DNA from: Linaria vulgaris
Lineage: Eukaryota; Streptophyta; Magnoliopsida; Lamiales; Plantaginaceae
Reading direction: 5' to 3'
NCBI GenBank assembly: GCA_948329865.1
Contig: OX415249.1
Coordinates: 91,047,087-91,111,086, forward strand
Length of the DNA stretch: 64,000 nucleotides
Each line of letters starts with the position of its first letter. The stretch's first letter is position 1. Positions 34,850-46,107 of this stretch are shown here, piece after piece. The notes below the pieces were generated by a model that ran no database searches, had not been told where the DNA came from, and was given only the letters and a program-made list of their open reading frames with translations. The position numbers and the translations under genes were made by a program.

Positions 34850-37800
34850 ATGGACAAATTTGATGAGCTGAGAGCCGCCGTGAACACGGCGGAGCTAGTG
34901 GACGCACACGCGCACAACATTGTGGCGTTGGATTCCAATTTTCCGTTTGTCAACTGCTTTTCTGAGGCAACTGGCGATGATGCCTTATCCTACGCACCTC
35001 ACACTATCAACTTCAAGGTCAAAAATTATTTGTTTGTAGTTGCTGATTGATTGTTCGTGAAATGGAGGGAATTTTTGATATTTGTTGTTCAACTTTCTAT
35101 AATATTTGATACAGTTTCTCTTTCTCTAGTGTTTACTATTTTTGGCTGTCTTGGTTGGATGAAAATAGAAAATGAAACTCAAATGTCTGAACTGATTATC
35201 AAAGTTGTTATATTGTATGGACATATAAGAGCTGCTTCTCAAATCTTTTTGTAGCATCGACCAAACTACGCGAACTAATTTTTGTCCAGGTGGTGATATG
35301 GTAACCAAACTATATGCACCCTGCTTGCATTTTCATGATATGACATACCAAAGTTGTATCCCTCAGTATCCTGCTGTTACACCATTGGTTTATCTCATTT
35401 GTAGTTCTCTTAGGACAAGAGAAAGAGAAGCGCTTAATGTGTATTAGTATTTTGTATCAGAGAAGCTTGAAAGAAATTGCTGAGCTCTATGGCACTGAAT
35501 CATCTTTACATGCTGTTGAAGAATACCGATGTGGCTCAGGAGTTGAATCCATTACTGCAAAGTGCCTTAGTGCTGCTAGAATATCGACCATCTTCATTGA
35601 TGACGGACTTGTACTAGACAAAATGAAGGAAATAGTGTGGCATAAGACCTTTGTACCATTTGTTGGTAGAATATTGAGAATCGAAACTGTGGCTGAGAAG
35701 ATTCTTGATGAGGTAAGATACTAGCAATTTACTGACTTGGGACGTTTATATACTTCCCTGATTAGTATTGTGTCTTTCATTTCCCTCTGTTTCTAGTGGG
35801 CAATATATTTCTAAGTACTTGGCTTCGGTGAAAGAGTAAATGTTAACTAGTAACAACTAAATTGTCAGCAATGTTTTATATAATTGATCTTGGTGGATGT
35901 TAGTACGTTTTGGTCCATGCTTTGTTATGCCAATACCTGATTACCCCTGACTTTATAGTCTAACTGATTTTCTGAATATCTCTTATGCTGAATACTTTTT
36001 TCCAAATACATCTGCTACTTCTGAGTTGCATATCTTTTCGCTATATAGGGCAGTTCAAGTGGAACTCCATGGACATTGGACTCCTTTACGGAGCTTTTTA
36101 TGGGACAATTGAAGTCATATCCTTTCTATTTCCTTTTATGTTTAAAAATTACGGTTTCATGCTCCATGTGTTCATACTTCATACACATATAGATATTTAC
36201 ACACTCTAAATAATTTCCTTATCGTATATTAGTATTACACATGCTGATAAAATAGTTGGCTTCAAAAGTATAGCTGCATACCGTTCTGGACTTGAGATTA
36301 ATACAAATGTCTCGATGAAGGATGCTGAAGAGGGCCTCATTAGTATTTTACAAGGTATTGCTTTGTGTAAGTGATTTGATACATAACCTGAGCTTGCACC
36401 GTATTTTGACAGTTCTCTCTTTCTAGCTGGAATACCTGTTCGAATCTCAAATAAAAATCTCATTGATTACATCTTCACACGTGCATTGGAGGTTGCCCAA
36501 AGCTTTGACTTACCGATGCAGATACACACAGGGTAATATCAGATGTATTCTCTTTCGCACTAATCCAGTTGTTTCAAGTTATAATCGGTTGATTGCTTCA
36601 CATCAGTGAAGATTAGCTAACTCTTTATCTGGTTTTGGGTCCGGCAACCAATGCTTTAGAAAAGGCGCTGGATGACGAGTTCGCATGCTGCATGTGCCCC
36701 ACGAAAGTTATGTTTAGTATGTTAGATAGTCTACCAATTCATAAAACTTGGTGGAGAGAATTCATGGAAGAAATCTTGAGCTGTGAACATCCCAATATAG
36801 AAAAACAAGACAAATGGGCATGTATACCTATTACATTTTAATCGAAAAAGACATACCATTAAAGTAGTGAAGCCCTGAGTTTAGTTGAAAATGTAATACA
36901 ACACCTTCGAGTCCTTTTGGGGAGAATAAGAAGAAATAAAACTTACCGTGCATTAAAACTAAAAGTTGGTTTCCCATAATTAGTTATGGAGGCATTGTTA
37001 TTATGGGTCCTCAAAGTTTTCTGTATAACACACCACGAAGTTGCCTTATAAAACACTGGTAGTCAAGAGGCCATTTTTTGCAGCACTTATAGTTTTATAC
37101 TTTTCTTTCTTGATTACATCACAACGGCCAAAATGTTACTATGATGTTCCATGATAGTTGTTTTATTAATCTGTGACAGTTTTGGGGACAAAGATCTAGA
37201 TTTAAGGTTAGCCAATCCCCTCCATCTTCGCAATGTTCTTGAGGACAGTAAGTTCAGCAAGTGTAAAATTGTACTTCTTCATGCATCATATCCATTTTCG
37301 CGGGAAGCGTCATATTTGGCCTCTGTGTACCCTCAAGTAAGTTGCCAAAGTATCCACAACTCTTAAACTCGACTTTAAAATCACAAATATAACAAGCACC
37401 TTATTTGTAGGTCTATCTGGACTTTGGGCTGGCAGTTCCTAAACTTAGTTTTCATGGTATGATATCTTCAGTCAAAGAGCTCCTGGATCTAGCACCAATT
37501 AAAAAGGTGATTAAATCGTGGCATTGCCCTCACGTGGTTTGATATTTTTTTTTTTTTAAATGAAAGTATTAATGTTGAAATATTTCATTGTCCAACACGA
37601 ACAGTTGTGTGTTGTTTAATATTAAACTGTATTCATGTGATATGTTTTTTGACATGAAAAAGCATATTGCAATGTCAGGTGATGTTCAGCACTGATGGCT
37701 GTGGATTTCCTGAAAGCTACTACCTCGGTTGGTCCACCTCGTTTATATCAAATGATTATTTATGATTTGGGTGTATGACAAGGATTTTAAGACGAATGGT

Positions 37801-40800
37801 GTTCATGTTCGATTCGTTTCATTAGTGCACCAAATATATATTAATTTTCAAGTATCAAAGATGATTACTAAATGTTTGTCAGAGCAGCGTATACCTTATG
37901 TCCAGTCTCTATCTTAGCAACCTTATTACTTTTGGCAGTTCGTGGTTTTTATACTTTATTTGAACCAAAAATTAACTGTCGTGACAGGTGCAAAGAAAGC
38001 ACGTGAGGTTGTATTTTCTGTGCTACGTGATGCATGCATTGATGGAGATCTTTCAATTCAAGAAGCTCTTCAAGCTGTTAAAGACATATTTTCGGAGAAT
38101 TCTAGACAATTATACAAAGTTAAAGATGCTTCAGATTCTTTTGAAGTATATAACGTTGCTTCCCCATCCATTCTGAAGCTAGAAAGAAATGCTTCTGTAC
38201 AAGAAACTGCACTTGTTCGCATAATGTGGATCGACACTTCTGGACAACATCGATGTCGTGTAAGCATTGGCTCTTGCAACTTTTTCAATTTTACCAGAAT
38301 TGTGTCCCTGCTGTTGTCTTGGAGTAATGACATGATTAATATTTGGGCTATCCCTGAATCTTAAGAGAGTGGATTACAATGTGTACAATAATAACTTTAC
38401 TTGAATTGAGAGGCTAAAAATGGCTCTTAGTGACTCTTCCTTCCGTAAGATGTCATCAACAAAGCAATATTGGTTTTCTCATATCAATGGTAGTGTTGAA
38501 TGAAGACTAGAAAACAATATCCTCCGTGGGATTTCTTTGATCTTGCCCATGGTGTCGTTTTAATTATCTTACATGACGTTTGAATAGAAACCTTACTAAC
38601 ACATAAACTATCATGATGACCAACCTAAAATAACACCCTTTTAACATTATCTCTTGACTTTATTCTTCACCACTCTATTTTACCAAGCCTTAGACAAATG
38701 CGTTTGTGCTTTTGCATTTATGTCTTCATCCAGTGAGACTTTGCTCCCTGGCTCTTCGCTCTGCTATGATTTCCATAGACTACATGATGATGTTTTGGCA
38801 TTTTATTTATCAGGTTGTTCCTAAACGGCGTTTTCATGATCTTGTTACAATGAACGGTGTTGGTCTAACCTGTGCATCAATGGGGATGTCTTCACACATG
38901 GACGGCCCTGCTGATGAGACTAATCTAACTGGAGTTGGGGAAATTAGACTTATTCCTGATATATCAACAAGAAGCATAGTTCCATGGTATGTTTCTTTCA
39001 AAGACATTGCATCATTGTTTCAGTGTCGGATACTCATTCTCTTTCAGTCATCCTCAAAGTTATACAATAAGGCTCATCTGGAATAGATTCACAGAACCAA
39101 AATTGAGCTTGGCTATTCGTAAATGCTTACTTTGACTAAATATTCTGATGATACTTGCTCTATATTCTTACCATTATCTTCTTTGATGCAGGGCAAAAGG
39201 ACAAGAAATGGTTATTGCTGACATGCACCTTAAGCCTGGAATTCCATGGGAGTATTGTCCCAGAGAAGTGTTACGAAGAGTTACAAAAGTTCTAAAAGAT
39301 GAATTTAACTTGGTATTGTCTTGATTTACTTACTTTAAATTACGTATGTGTTCATTCACTAACGGCAAAGTTCTGTTTCTTTTTCAGGTAATGAACGCTG
39401 GCTTTGAGAATGAGTTTTATCTGTTAAAGAGTGTGCTAGTGTATGTCAACTTTGTCTAATTTGCTTCATTCTAAATTTCACTATGTATTATGTCTTAATC
39501 AACCATTCCTTATCAACTCTTCTAGCGACGGGAAAGAACAATGGGTACCATTTGATTCCACACCTTACTGCTCCACATCAGCATTTGATGCTGCTTTTCC
39601 CGTACTTCAAGAAATTGTAGCTTCTCTTCAGTCCTTGAATATCATAGTGGAACAGGTATATAGAAGATTGTTGCTGTTGGACTTTCTGTATAGAGATCGG
39701 GTGTCAGTTCTCTGTTATTGCAACTATCTGGACAGGATGTACTTACGTTGTACCTTGTAACCATAACGAAAAACATTTTGAGCTAATTGAGTTTATGATA
39801 ACATGGCTCCTTTAACTGTATTGAAATATTCTTTTTGATGCTCTTGATACACCCAAGACACACGAGTTAGATTTTATTGCACTTTAAGTTTTTTCATTGC
39901 TTTTTTAACTTATATTTCCCGTTCCCTATTCTCCCCGTAGTACATATGGGCTTGCATTATTGACTTATAAATCTTTTATCCAACTGGTATATTTTCAAGT
40001 AATCCTAGTTATTACTTTTCTTTTATCTACTCCATTCTGCTTTACAAATAACATGAGTTGTTTGTTACACATATTCGCCCTTTGGGACTTTTTTGTAGGT
40101 ACATCCAGAGGCTGGAAATGGTCAGTTTGAAATTGCTTTGGGTTATAGTACGTGCGAAAAATCTGGTGACAACTTAGTTTTCACACGTGAAATTGTGAGG
40201 GCTGTGGCCAGGAAACACGGATTGCTTGCAACTTTTGTGCCCAAGTAGGTGTCACTTACTAGTATATGGTAATATTGTATTATACTTAAAAAAAATACGC
40301 TGATCTACTAATCTTCACGTTCTTATGAAAATTAAAAAATGAAACCCATTTGTCAAGCTTTAAAAGATTGGTAACTCTAGATACTGAGAGCTTAAGCCTT
40401 TTGCAACTTTTTCGTTGGTCAGTATTCTTTTTCTTATGAAGAAAACTATCTATATGAATAATACCTTTCTTCTCTAGGTATAAACTAGATGATATAGGCT
40501 CTGGATCTCATGTGCACATCAGCTTGTCTGAGAACGGAAATAATGTATTTATGGCAAGCAATGGAACAACTCAATATGGAATATCGAAAGTGGGGGAGGA
40601 GTTCATGGCAGGGGTGTTGAATCATCTTCCTGCAATATTGGCATTTAGCGCCCCAGTTCCAAATAGGTAATGAACTAATTCTTTGGATGACTATGTATAA
40701 GGTTGGTACTGCTTCTCGAGTTCCTACTTGTCGTCCTTAATTTGTGATCTTTCTTGATCAACCACAAAACTTTATTCCTGTTTGTGCTTGCATGAACTAC

Positions 40801-43089
40801 CTAAACTAGTTTGTGAAGCTTTTTGTTGATGTTGAGACTATTTAGGTATCTAATTAACACTTCCAAAGTATTTTATGGTTGCACTTCTGCAAAATCCATT
40901 TTTATCTCAAAATTTTCAGAGAAACGTCATATGGTAGAAAAAGTAAGGTGTCAAAATGGAATGAGGATTACTGTGGCGTGAAGAGAAGTTAAAAAACAAA
41001 ATGAGTGTAAAGGATTAGGGCTAGTATTATCATAACGTGAATGAATGACGTTCTCCTTTCCATGGCCCTTTTTCTACCACGACATGAATTTAAGGTTTCT
41101 CGACATAATAGGTTGCAATCGTCTCCATGTTATATATCTTATTCAAAGTGCGATCATGTGTTTTTTACAAAAAAAATTCTCATCAAGTTTTAATGGCCTT
41201 TAGTTATGATCGCATTCAACCAAATATGTGGAGTGGAGCATACTTGTGTTGGGGAAAGGAAAATAGGGAAGCTCCTCTGAGAACTGCTTGCCCACCAGGA
41301 ACGGAAGATGGCTTTGTCAGCAACTTTGAGATAAAGGTATTCGATGGTTGTGCAAATCCATATCTGGGTCTGGCTGCCATAGTTGCCTCTGGGATTGACG
41401 GCCTTCGCAATCACTCTAGTCTGCCGGAGCCAATTGGTAAGAGATTACAGCACTAGCAACAATTATATTATCTCTGAGTCGTGCAGTACATTTAATATCA
41501 CTAGGATTATGTTCATACTGCGATGAATAGAATGTATGTGATGACGAGTGTCTCTTTTATAGTGAAGTTGGTAATATATTGTCTCAGTAGTTTCTAGTCT
41601 CTATTATGTCTTGGAAGATAGGAAACAAATTAGTGTCGTCAATAATGATGAAAAGAAGCTTTAAATTTATCAATTTCAATATGTAGACCCTGGTACTAAT
41701 GAAATAAGGAATATATGTTTGCATTTAGATACGTGAAAAGACATATCTTGTCAAAGTGTTATATAACTAGCCTTTCTCAAGCATCTCTGTAGATAAAGAT
41801 TTCTTTTATCGTATTCTATTAGATTTCTCAGATCATGGACGAAATCGTTGCGGTATTACCATCTTCCATGTAGCTTCTCCTGAGCCTTGTATATATTCAC
41901 AGAATTTGCTAATTTCCGTTGAATTACCTGCTGCCCGACTCTTCTGTTTTGTTGAGATATTGAACTGAGGCTTTGTGCTATCTTTACAACTTAGGGAGCA
42001 TCCATGGACTTAACACCTAAGAGTAACACGTTATATAACCTACGGATTACCTTGATGTTGCGCGTTGTCAATTTTTAAGATAAGTATCCTAATATGACTG
42101 GTCTAGTTAGGTTCGGATTGGAATCAGGTGCACTAGAGCTTTTGCCTTGATGTTATGTGCAATACTGCAAATCTATACTTTCTCGAAAGCCATATATCAA
42201 TTAATATCAGATTGGATTTGCTACAAGTTATGTTAAATAAAGTTACATAGCACTGTTTTCTAATGTATATTGTATGAATCTTTTCTCTACAGATGACAAC
42301 CCTGATATTTTCAAAGATAAGGTGCAAAGGCTACCAAAGTCGCTCTCTGAATCAGTTGAAGCGCTTGACAAAGACTCAGTACTTAAAGATTTAATCGGTG
42401 AAAAGTTGTTGATTGCCATCAAAGGGGTCAGAAAGGTACTTAGTGAGCACTGTGGCACTATTAGCACATACAAACATAAACCAGAAAATCAACTCCGATT
42501 GGGATTATCTCCCGGTGGAAATGCAATTTGGAAATGAAAACAGAAATATGGGATAGTCAATTATTATCTTCTGAAAGAATATCATAATGTTTCCCAAAAT
42601 TCAGTTTCTTGTTCCATTCTGTGCGTTACTTCTTTGCACTCATCATGAAAAGAGAAATTCAGAATCTTGAGAGAAGTTTTATCATGGTTTAGACATAAAC
42701 TTCTGGTTTGGTTTAGTGGAAGTTTAGACATTGGCATAATCCCTTCCGGTTATTTTCTTTCCATTTCTATTGAAAATGCTAAGTTGTGATGTCGTGCAAG
42801 TACCTTTTACTAATCGTACTTCTCGCCAAAAAACTTCATGTACATTGATTCTTCTTCATGAAAACTGAAGTGTGCTTCCCTTACATTGCTTATCCTTGCC
42901 GTTGGCTTGACGGTAGCAAATAATACAAATTGAATTAATGCTGTAATGGCTAATCTAAATGGCCCTCTTATTTTCCTACTCAACCGAGTATATTTACAAA
43001 GTTGACAGTACTTTCTTACATTGCAGGCTGAAATCAAGTATTATTCTGAGAACAAGGATGCTTGGAAGAATCTTATTTACAGATACTAA
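34850..43089 (+). CDS. NodGS: NodGS/FluG-type amidohydrolase-glutamine synthetase fusion protein
   Basis: Eighteen exons (34850-35017, 35461-35712, 36049-36116, 36239-36354, 36427-36532, 37180-37336, 37411-37506, 37679-37727, 37988-38259, 38814-38986, 39192-39312, 39388-39440, 39526-39655, 40099-40244, 40478-40666, 41204-41436, 42293-42435, 43027-43089) total 2535 bp: 844 residues, the usual length for plant NodGS. The N-terminal half is an amidohydrolase-2/nodulin-like domain with DAHAHN (residues 18-23), QIHTGFGDKDLDLR, LLHASYP and MFSTDG. The C-terminal half is a glutamine-synthetase domain with MNAGFENEFYLLK, GSGSHVHISL, IQPNMWSGAYLCWGKENRE and NFEIKVFDGCANPYLG. Plant NodGS is reported as a soluble oligomer linked to root development and microbe responses, with doubtful synthetase activity; fungal FluG relatives act in sporulation signalling. 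All splice sites are GT-AG except intron 3. No stop or frameshift is seen, so the gene looks functional. Start chosen by homology of exon 1. Confidence 0.95.
36117..36238 (+). other. U12-type AT-AC intron (NodGS intron 3)
   Basis: The intron begins ATATCCTTT, the U12 AT-AC donor consensus. It has TTCCTTATC at 36215-36223, one base from the U12 branch consensus TTCCTTAAC, and ends in AC 17 bases after the branch adenine. Splicing here gives QLKSHADKIVGFK, which keeps the spacing expected in NodGS proteins. A GT-AG alternative (36114-36232) would also stay in frame but adds one residue and lacks a good donor. Confidence 0.8.
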
Positions 43090-43277
43090 GGTGAAGGCAA
43101 ATTCTGAGTTGATGGAATCAAGGTCAATGAATTCCACATTACATGTACTGCTAATTGTTGTTTTACACTAATCGCAACAATTTAGATGAATATGTGTTGT
43201 GGATGACAACTGATAATTTGAATTCATATTCTGCTTACATTCATTTTTCTGCGGAAAGGATTCGACTAATTTAAGAA

Positions 43278-44381
43278 GGACGAATTATTATTTATGCCCT
43301 GTATGTTTCCCCTTTTTTTGAAAATGCCCGTTATGTTTCCAATTATATGAAAATGCCCCGTAACTATGTTTTTTTTTGTAGAAACTGTCATTTGCGTGCC
43401 ACATGTGTATTTCGGCCTACGTGGCATCCACCGTGGCTGCCACATGTGTTTTTTTTGTCTATGTGGCTGCCACATGTAATATGTTTAAAATAAAATTATA
43501 TTTATATCCATAATATATATAAATATATAAAAAAATCTATCTTTATATATTAAAATATATATAAATATATAAAAAAAAAAAGAAAAACAAAATCATAAAT
43601 ATCATTTTTAATTACTGAAATTAAAAAAAAAACTTTTTTTACTGAAATTAAAATCAAAATCATTTTTTTTTACTGAAATAAAAAAAAAAAAAAAAAAAAA
43701 AAACCCCACCCCCCGTTCACCCCCCCACCCCTCACCCCCACACCCCGTCCACCCCCCCCCCCCTCCCCCCGCTGCAACTCGCCGGTTGCAGCGGTGGCGC
43801 CGTCAATTGACGCCGCCACCACTGCAACCCGTGATTGCAGCGGTGGCGGCGTCAATTGACGTCGCCACCACTGCTGGTGGTGAGTTGCAGTGGCGGCGTC
43901 GATTGCAACCCGCCACCGCTGCAACCGGCGAGTTGCAGCGGGGGGGGGGGGGGGGGTGGGGGTTTTTTTAATTTTTTTATTTTATTTCAGTAAAAAAAAT
44001 TTGGTTTTAATTTCAGTAAAAAATTTTTTTTTTTTAATTTCAGTAATTAAAAATGATATTTATGATTTTATTTTCCTTTTTTATATATTTGATATATTTT
44101 AATATATAAAGATATATATTTTTTATATATGTTTATATATATTATGGATATAAATATAATTTTATTCTAAACATATTACATGTGGCAGTCACATAGACAA
44201 AAAAACACATGTGGCAGCCATGGTGGATGCCACGTAGGCCGAAATACACATGTGGCACGCAAAGGGCAGTTTCTACAAAAAAAGGCATAGTTACGGGGCA
44301 TTTTCATATAATTGGAAACATAACGGGCATTTTCAAAAAAAAAAAAAGAGAAACATACAGGGCATAAATAATAATTCGTCC
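43278..44381. mobile_element. 1.1-kb foldback element with GC-rich palindromic core
   Basis: The element begins GGACGAATTATTATTTATGCC and ends in the reverse complement; the arms pair for roughly 400 bp or more each. ATTTAAGAA (43269-43277) and ATTTGAGAA (44382-44390) form a 9-bp duplication with one mismatch, suggesting a Mutator-type MITE. The centre (about 43765-43945) is GC-rich and made of nested palindromes of TGCAGCGGTGGCG and GTCAATTGAC words, bounded by long A, C and G homopolymers. The paralogous region at 60310-60345 lacks it. Its short open frames are not genes. Confidence 0.85.
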
Positions 44382-44389
44382 ATTTGAGA

Positions 44390-44973
44390 ATCCTTGTTAA
44401 TTTTGCTTCTCAAATTTGCAAGCATGGTCAACCTTAGTCATGTTTTGCTCAAGTTAATTGCAGAAGAATGACTGACTCCCAAAAAGAGGATTCTAGTTTT
44501 TATTTGGTGATGAATGTCTGAGATTATGGTAATAAATAATGGTTGGACAACAAAATTTAGAAAACGAGTAGAATTTAAAAGTATGAGTCGTTGTAATGAA
44601 AACCATTCTATCGATGAGCAAATATCTCCGCGTATGTTCAACACAACTCAAATATTAGGAACAGTATAGTTTACATTTAAAGCACATGCTCATTTATAAC
44701 GTAACTGAGTCAGTCAAAATATCGAAGAATTATGCATGTATTATCTTTATTTTATAAATATTTTTGCATGTAATGTCGATGAAGTACAATTTTGCATGTA
44801 ATATCTATTTCTACGTACAAGAGTTGTACCAAAAAAATCCCTAAATATATAGATACGTTCATTACATTTTGTAGTGTTCTCAAAATTCAAGAAGTACGAA
44901 CCATTGAACTTTTCGCTAAAATCTTCAATTATACCTAACATAGCAGATTATAGTAATGTTTTTAAGTTTGTCT
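44390..44973 (+). repeat. Copy of the NodGS 3' flank (pairs with 60340-60880)
   Basis: Collinear similarity to 60340-60880, starting in CTTGTTAATTTTGCTTCTC and including TGACTCCCAAAAAG and GTACCAAAAAAATCC. No gene is seen. Confidence 0.75.
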
Positions 44974-45191
44974 GAACACTTGAAATTGCACGTAAAACAT
45001 AATCAGAAGGCGAGAGACCAAGCATAAGAATGTTTGGTGTGAAATGAGTAGCCCGTCCTTTTAATTTTTCCTCCTGAAAATCATTCACAAGGGGTTAATA
45101 TAGAATCCGAAACAAGCTCGTCTAAAACCCAGGAGTTATATGGGATTCAGTTCTAACACCACAGTAGAGCAGCTTGCGGTTTCAGATGATG
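44974..45191 (-). pseudogene. UTP12 exon fragment
   Basis: Matches the UTP12 exon at 63029-63157 and its adjoining intron. On the minus strand 45073-44974 encodes the segment with HFTPNILMLGLSPSDYVLRA, then the match stops 29 bp before the exon's donor site. The rest of UTP12 (four downstream exons, present at 61287-62561) is missing here. It shows that the duplicated block once included part of the neighbouring gene. Confidence 0.85.
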
Positions 45192-46107
45192 ATGAGGCGA
45201 ATGATGAATGACCAAAAATTAGAATTTGAATAGGTGATTTGAGACTGGTGAATTAATGGTGGGTCATTGGTGGTGGTGGATCGAAGAAAGAAGACCACAA
45301 AATTGGATGGTGTTAGATGGTGGTGGCGGACTAAGGGTGGGTGGGAATGGGGATGGGGATGGGGAAGAACTGAATGACTTGTTTTTTCTTCATTATTTTT
45401 TGAATAATCAAATTACTAACTTTATATATGTTAAATGAGCTGAATATAAATCATTATAGTAATTAAAGTTATCAAAAAAGAAATCTAATTTTACTATTAT
45501 AATTTTTTTTAGATAATTACATTATTTATTTCTCTTATTTTTATAGTTTAGTTTATTTTTGTGATTTAACTTCCACCTCATTTTTGGATTGTATATGTGA
45601 GTTTGTGTAAAAGTGTGTGCACTTAAATGACGTAGGCGTGCTTTTTCCCGAACCCTTGGCCTTTTCAATACGTGAATTATATATCTTAGGTTAAGTGAGG
45701 TAATTTATCTTATATTGTGACATAAAATGTGCGAAAAACTAACCTATAGGTCTAACAGAAAATGTAGTAAGAAATGTTGATATATCTTTGTTTTTCAAAA
45801 TAAGGTCCATCAAAGACAAAACGTCGGAGAGATACTTCGAAGATGCAAGGTATATAACTTTTCAATTTGCTTTTTTTTGTTATGTTATTTGTAATTTTTT
45901 TGTTGTTCACTGATTTCTAAGCATTAACATATTGAAATCAAACGCCTGGACAAATCCTCACAGGTAGGTCTCTCCTTGTACCCCCCCCCCTCCCCCACCC
46001 TTTTATTCTGCTTCATAATTTGAAAGGCCTGCAAATTATTATTGGATGAGCAAATTATTATAGGATAAAATAATTTACTAAATCCATTATAGTTTGCTAA
46101 ATGAAAA
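45192..46107. other. Stretch without a recognised gene
   Basis: Contains GGTGG/GGGGATG-rich low-complexity sequence at about 45255-45370 and a C-run near 45980-46000. A short frame with RSIKDKTSERYFEDAR at about 45808-45855, followed by a GT, might be an exon remnant, but one exon-sized piece is not enough for a call. Confidence 0.4.

Noticed and set aside
36114..36232. GT-AG alternative for NodGS intron 3
   Set aside because: In frame, but the GTCATA donor is weak, it adds a residue compared with the family and ignores the near-perfect U12 signals.
36635..36841. Open frame inside NodGS intron 5
   Set aside because: It contains no NodGS family sequence and is not needed to keep the reading frame; treated as intronic.
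43670..43971. Open frames in the GC-rich core of the foldback element
   Set aside because: Low-complexity readings of nested palindromes on both strands.
45808..45855. Possible exon coding RSIKDKTSERYFEDAR
   Set aside because: A single short frame with a plausible donor but no matching neighbours or recognised family.
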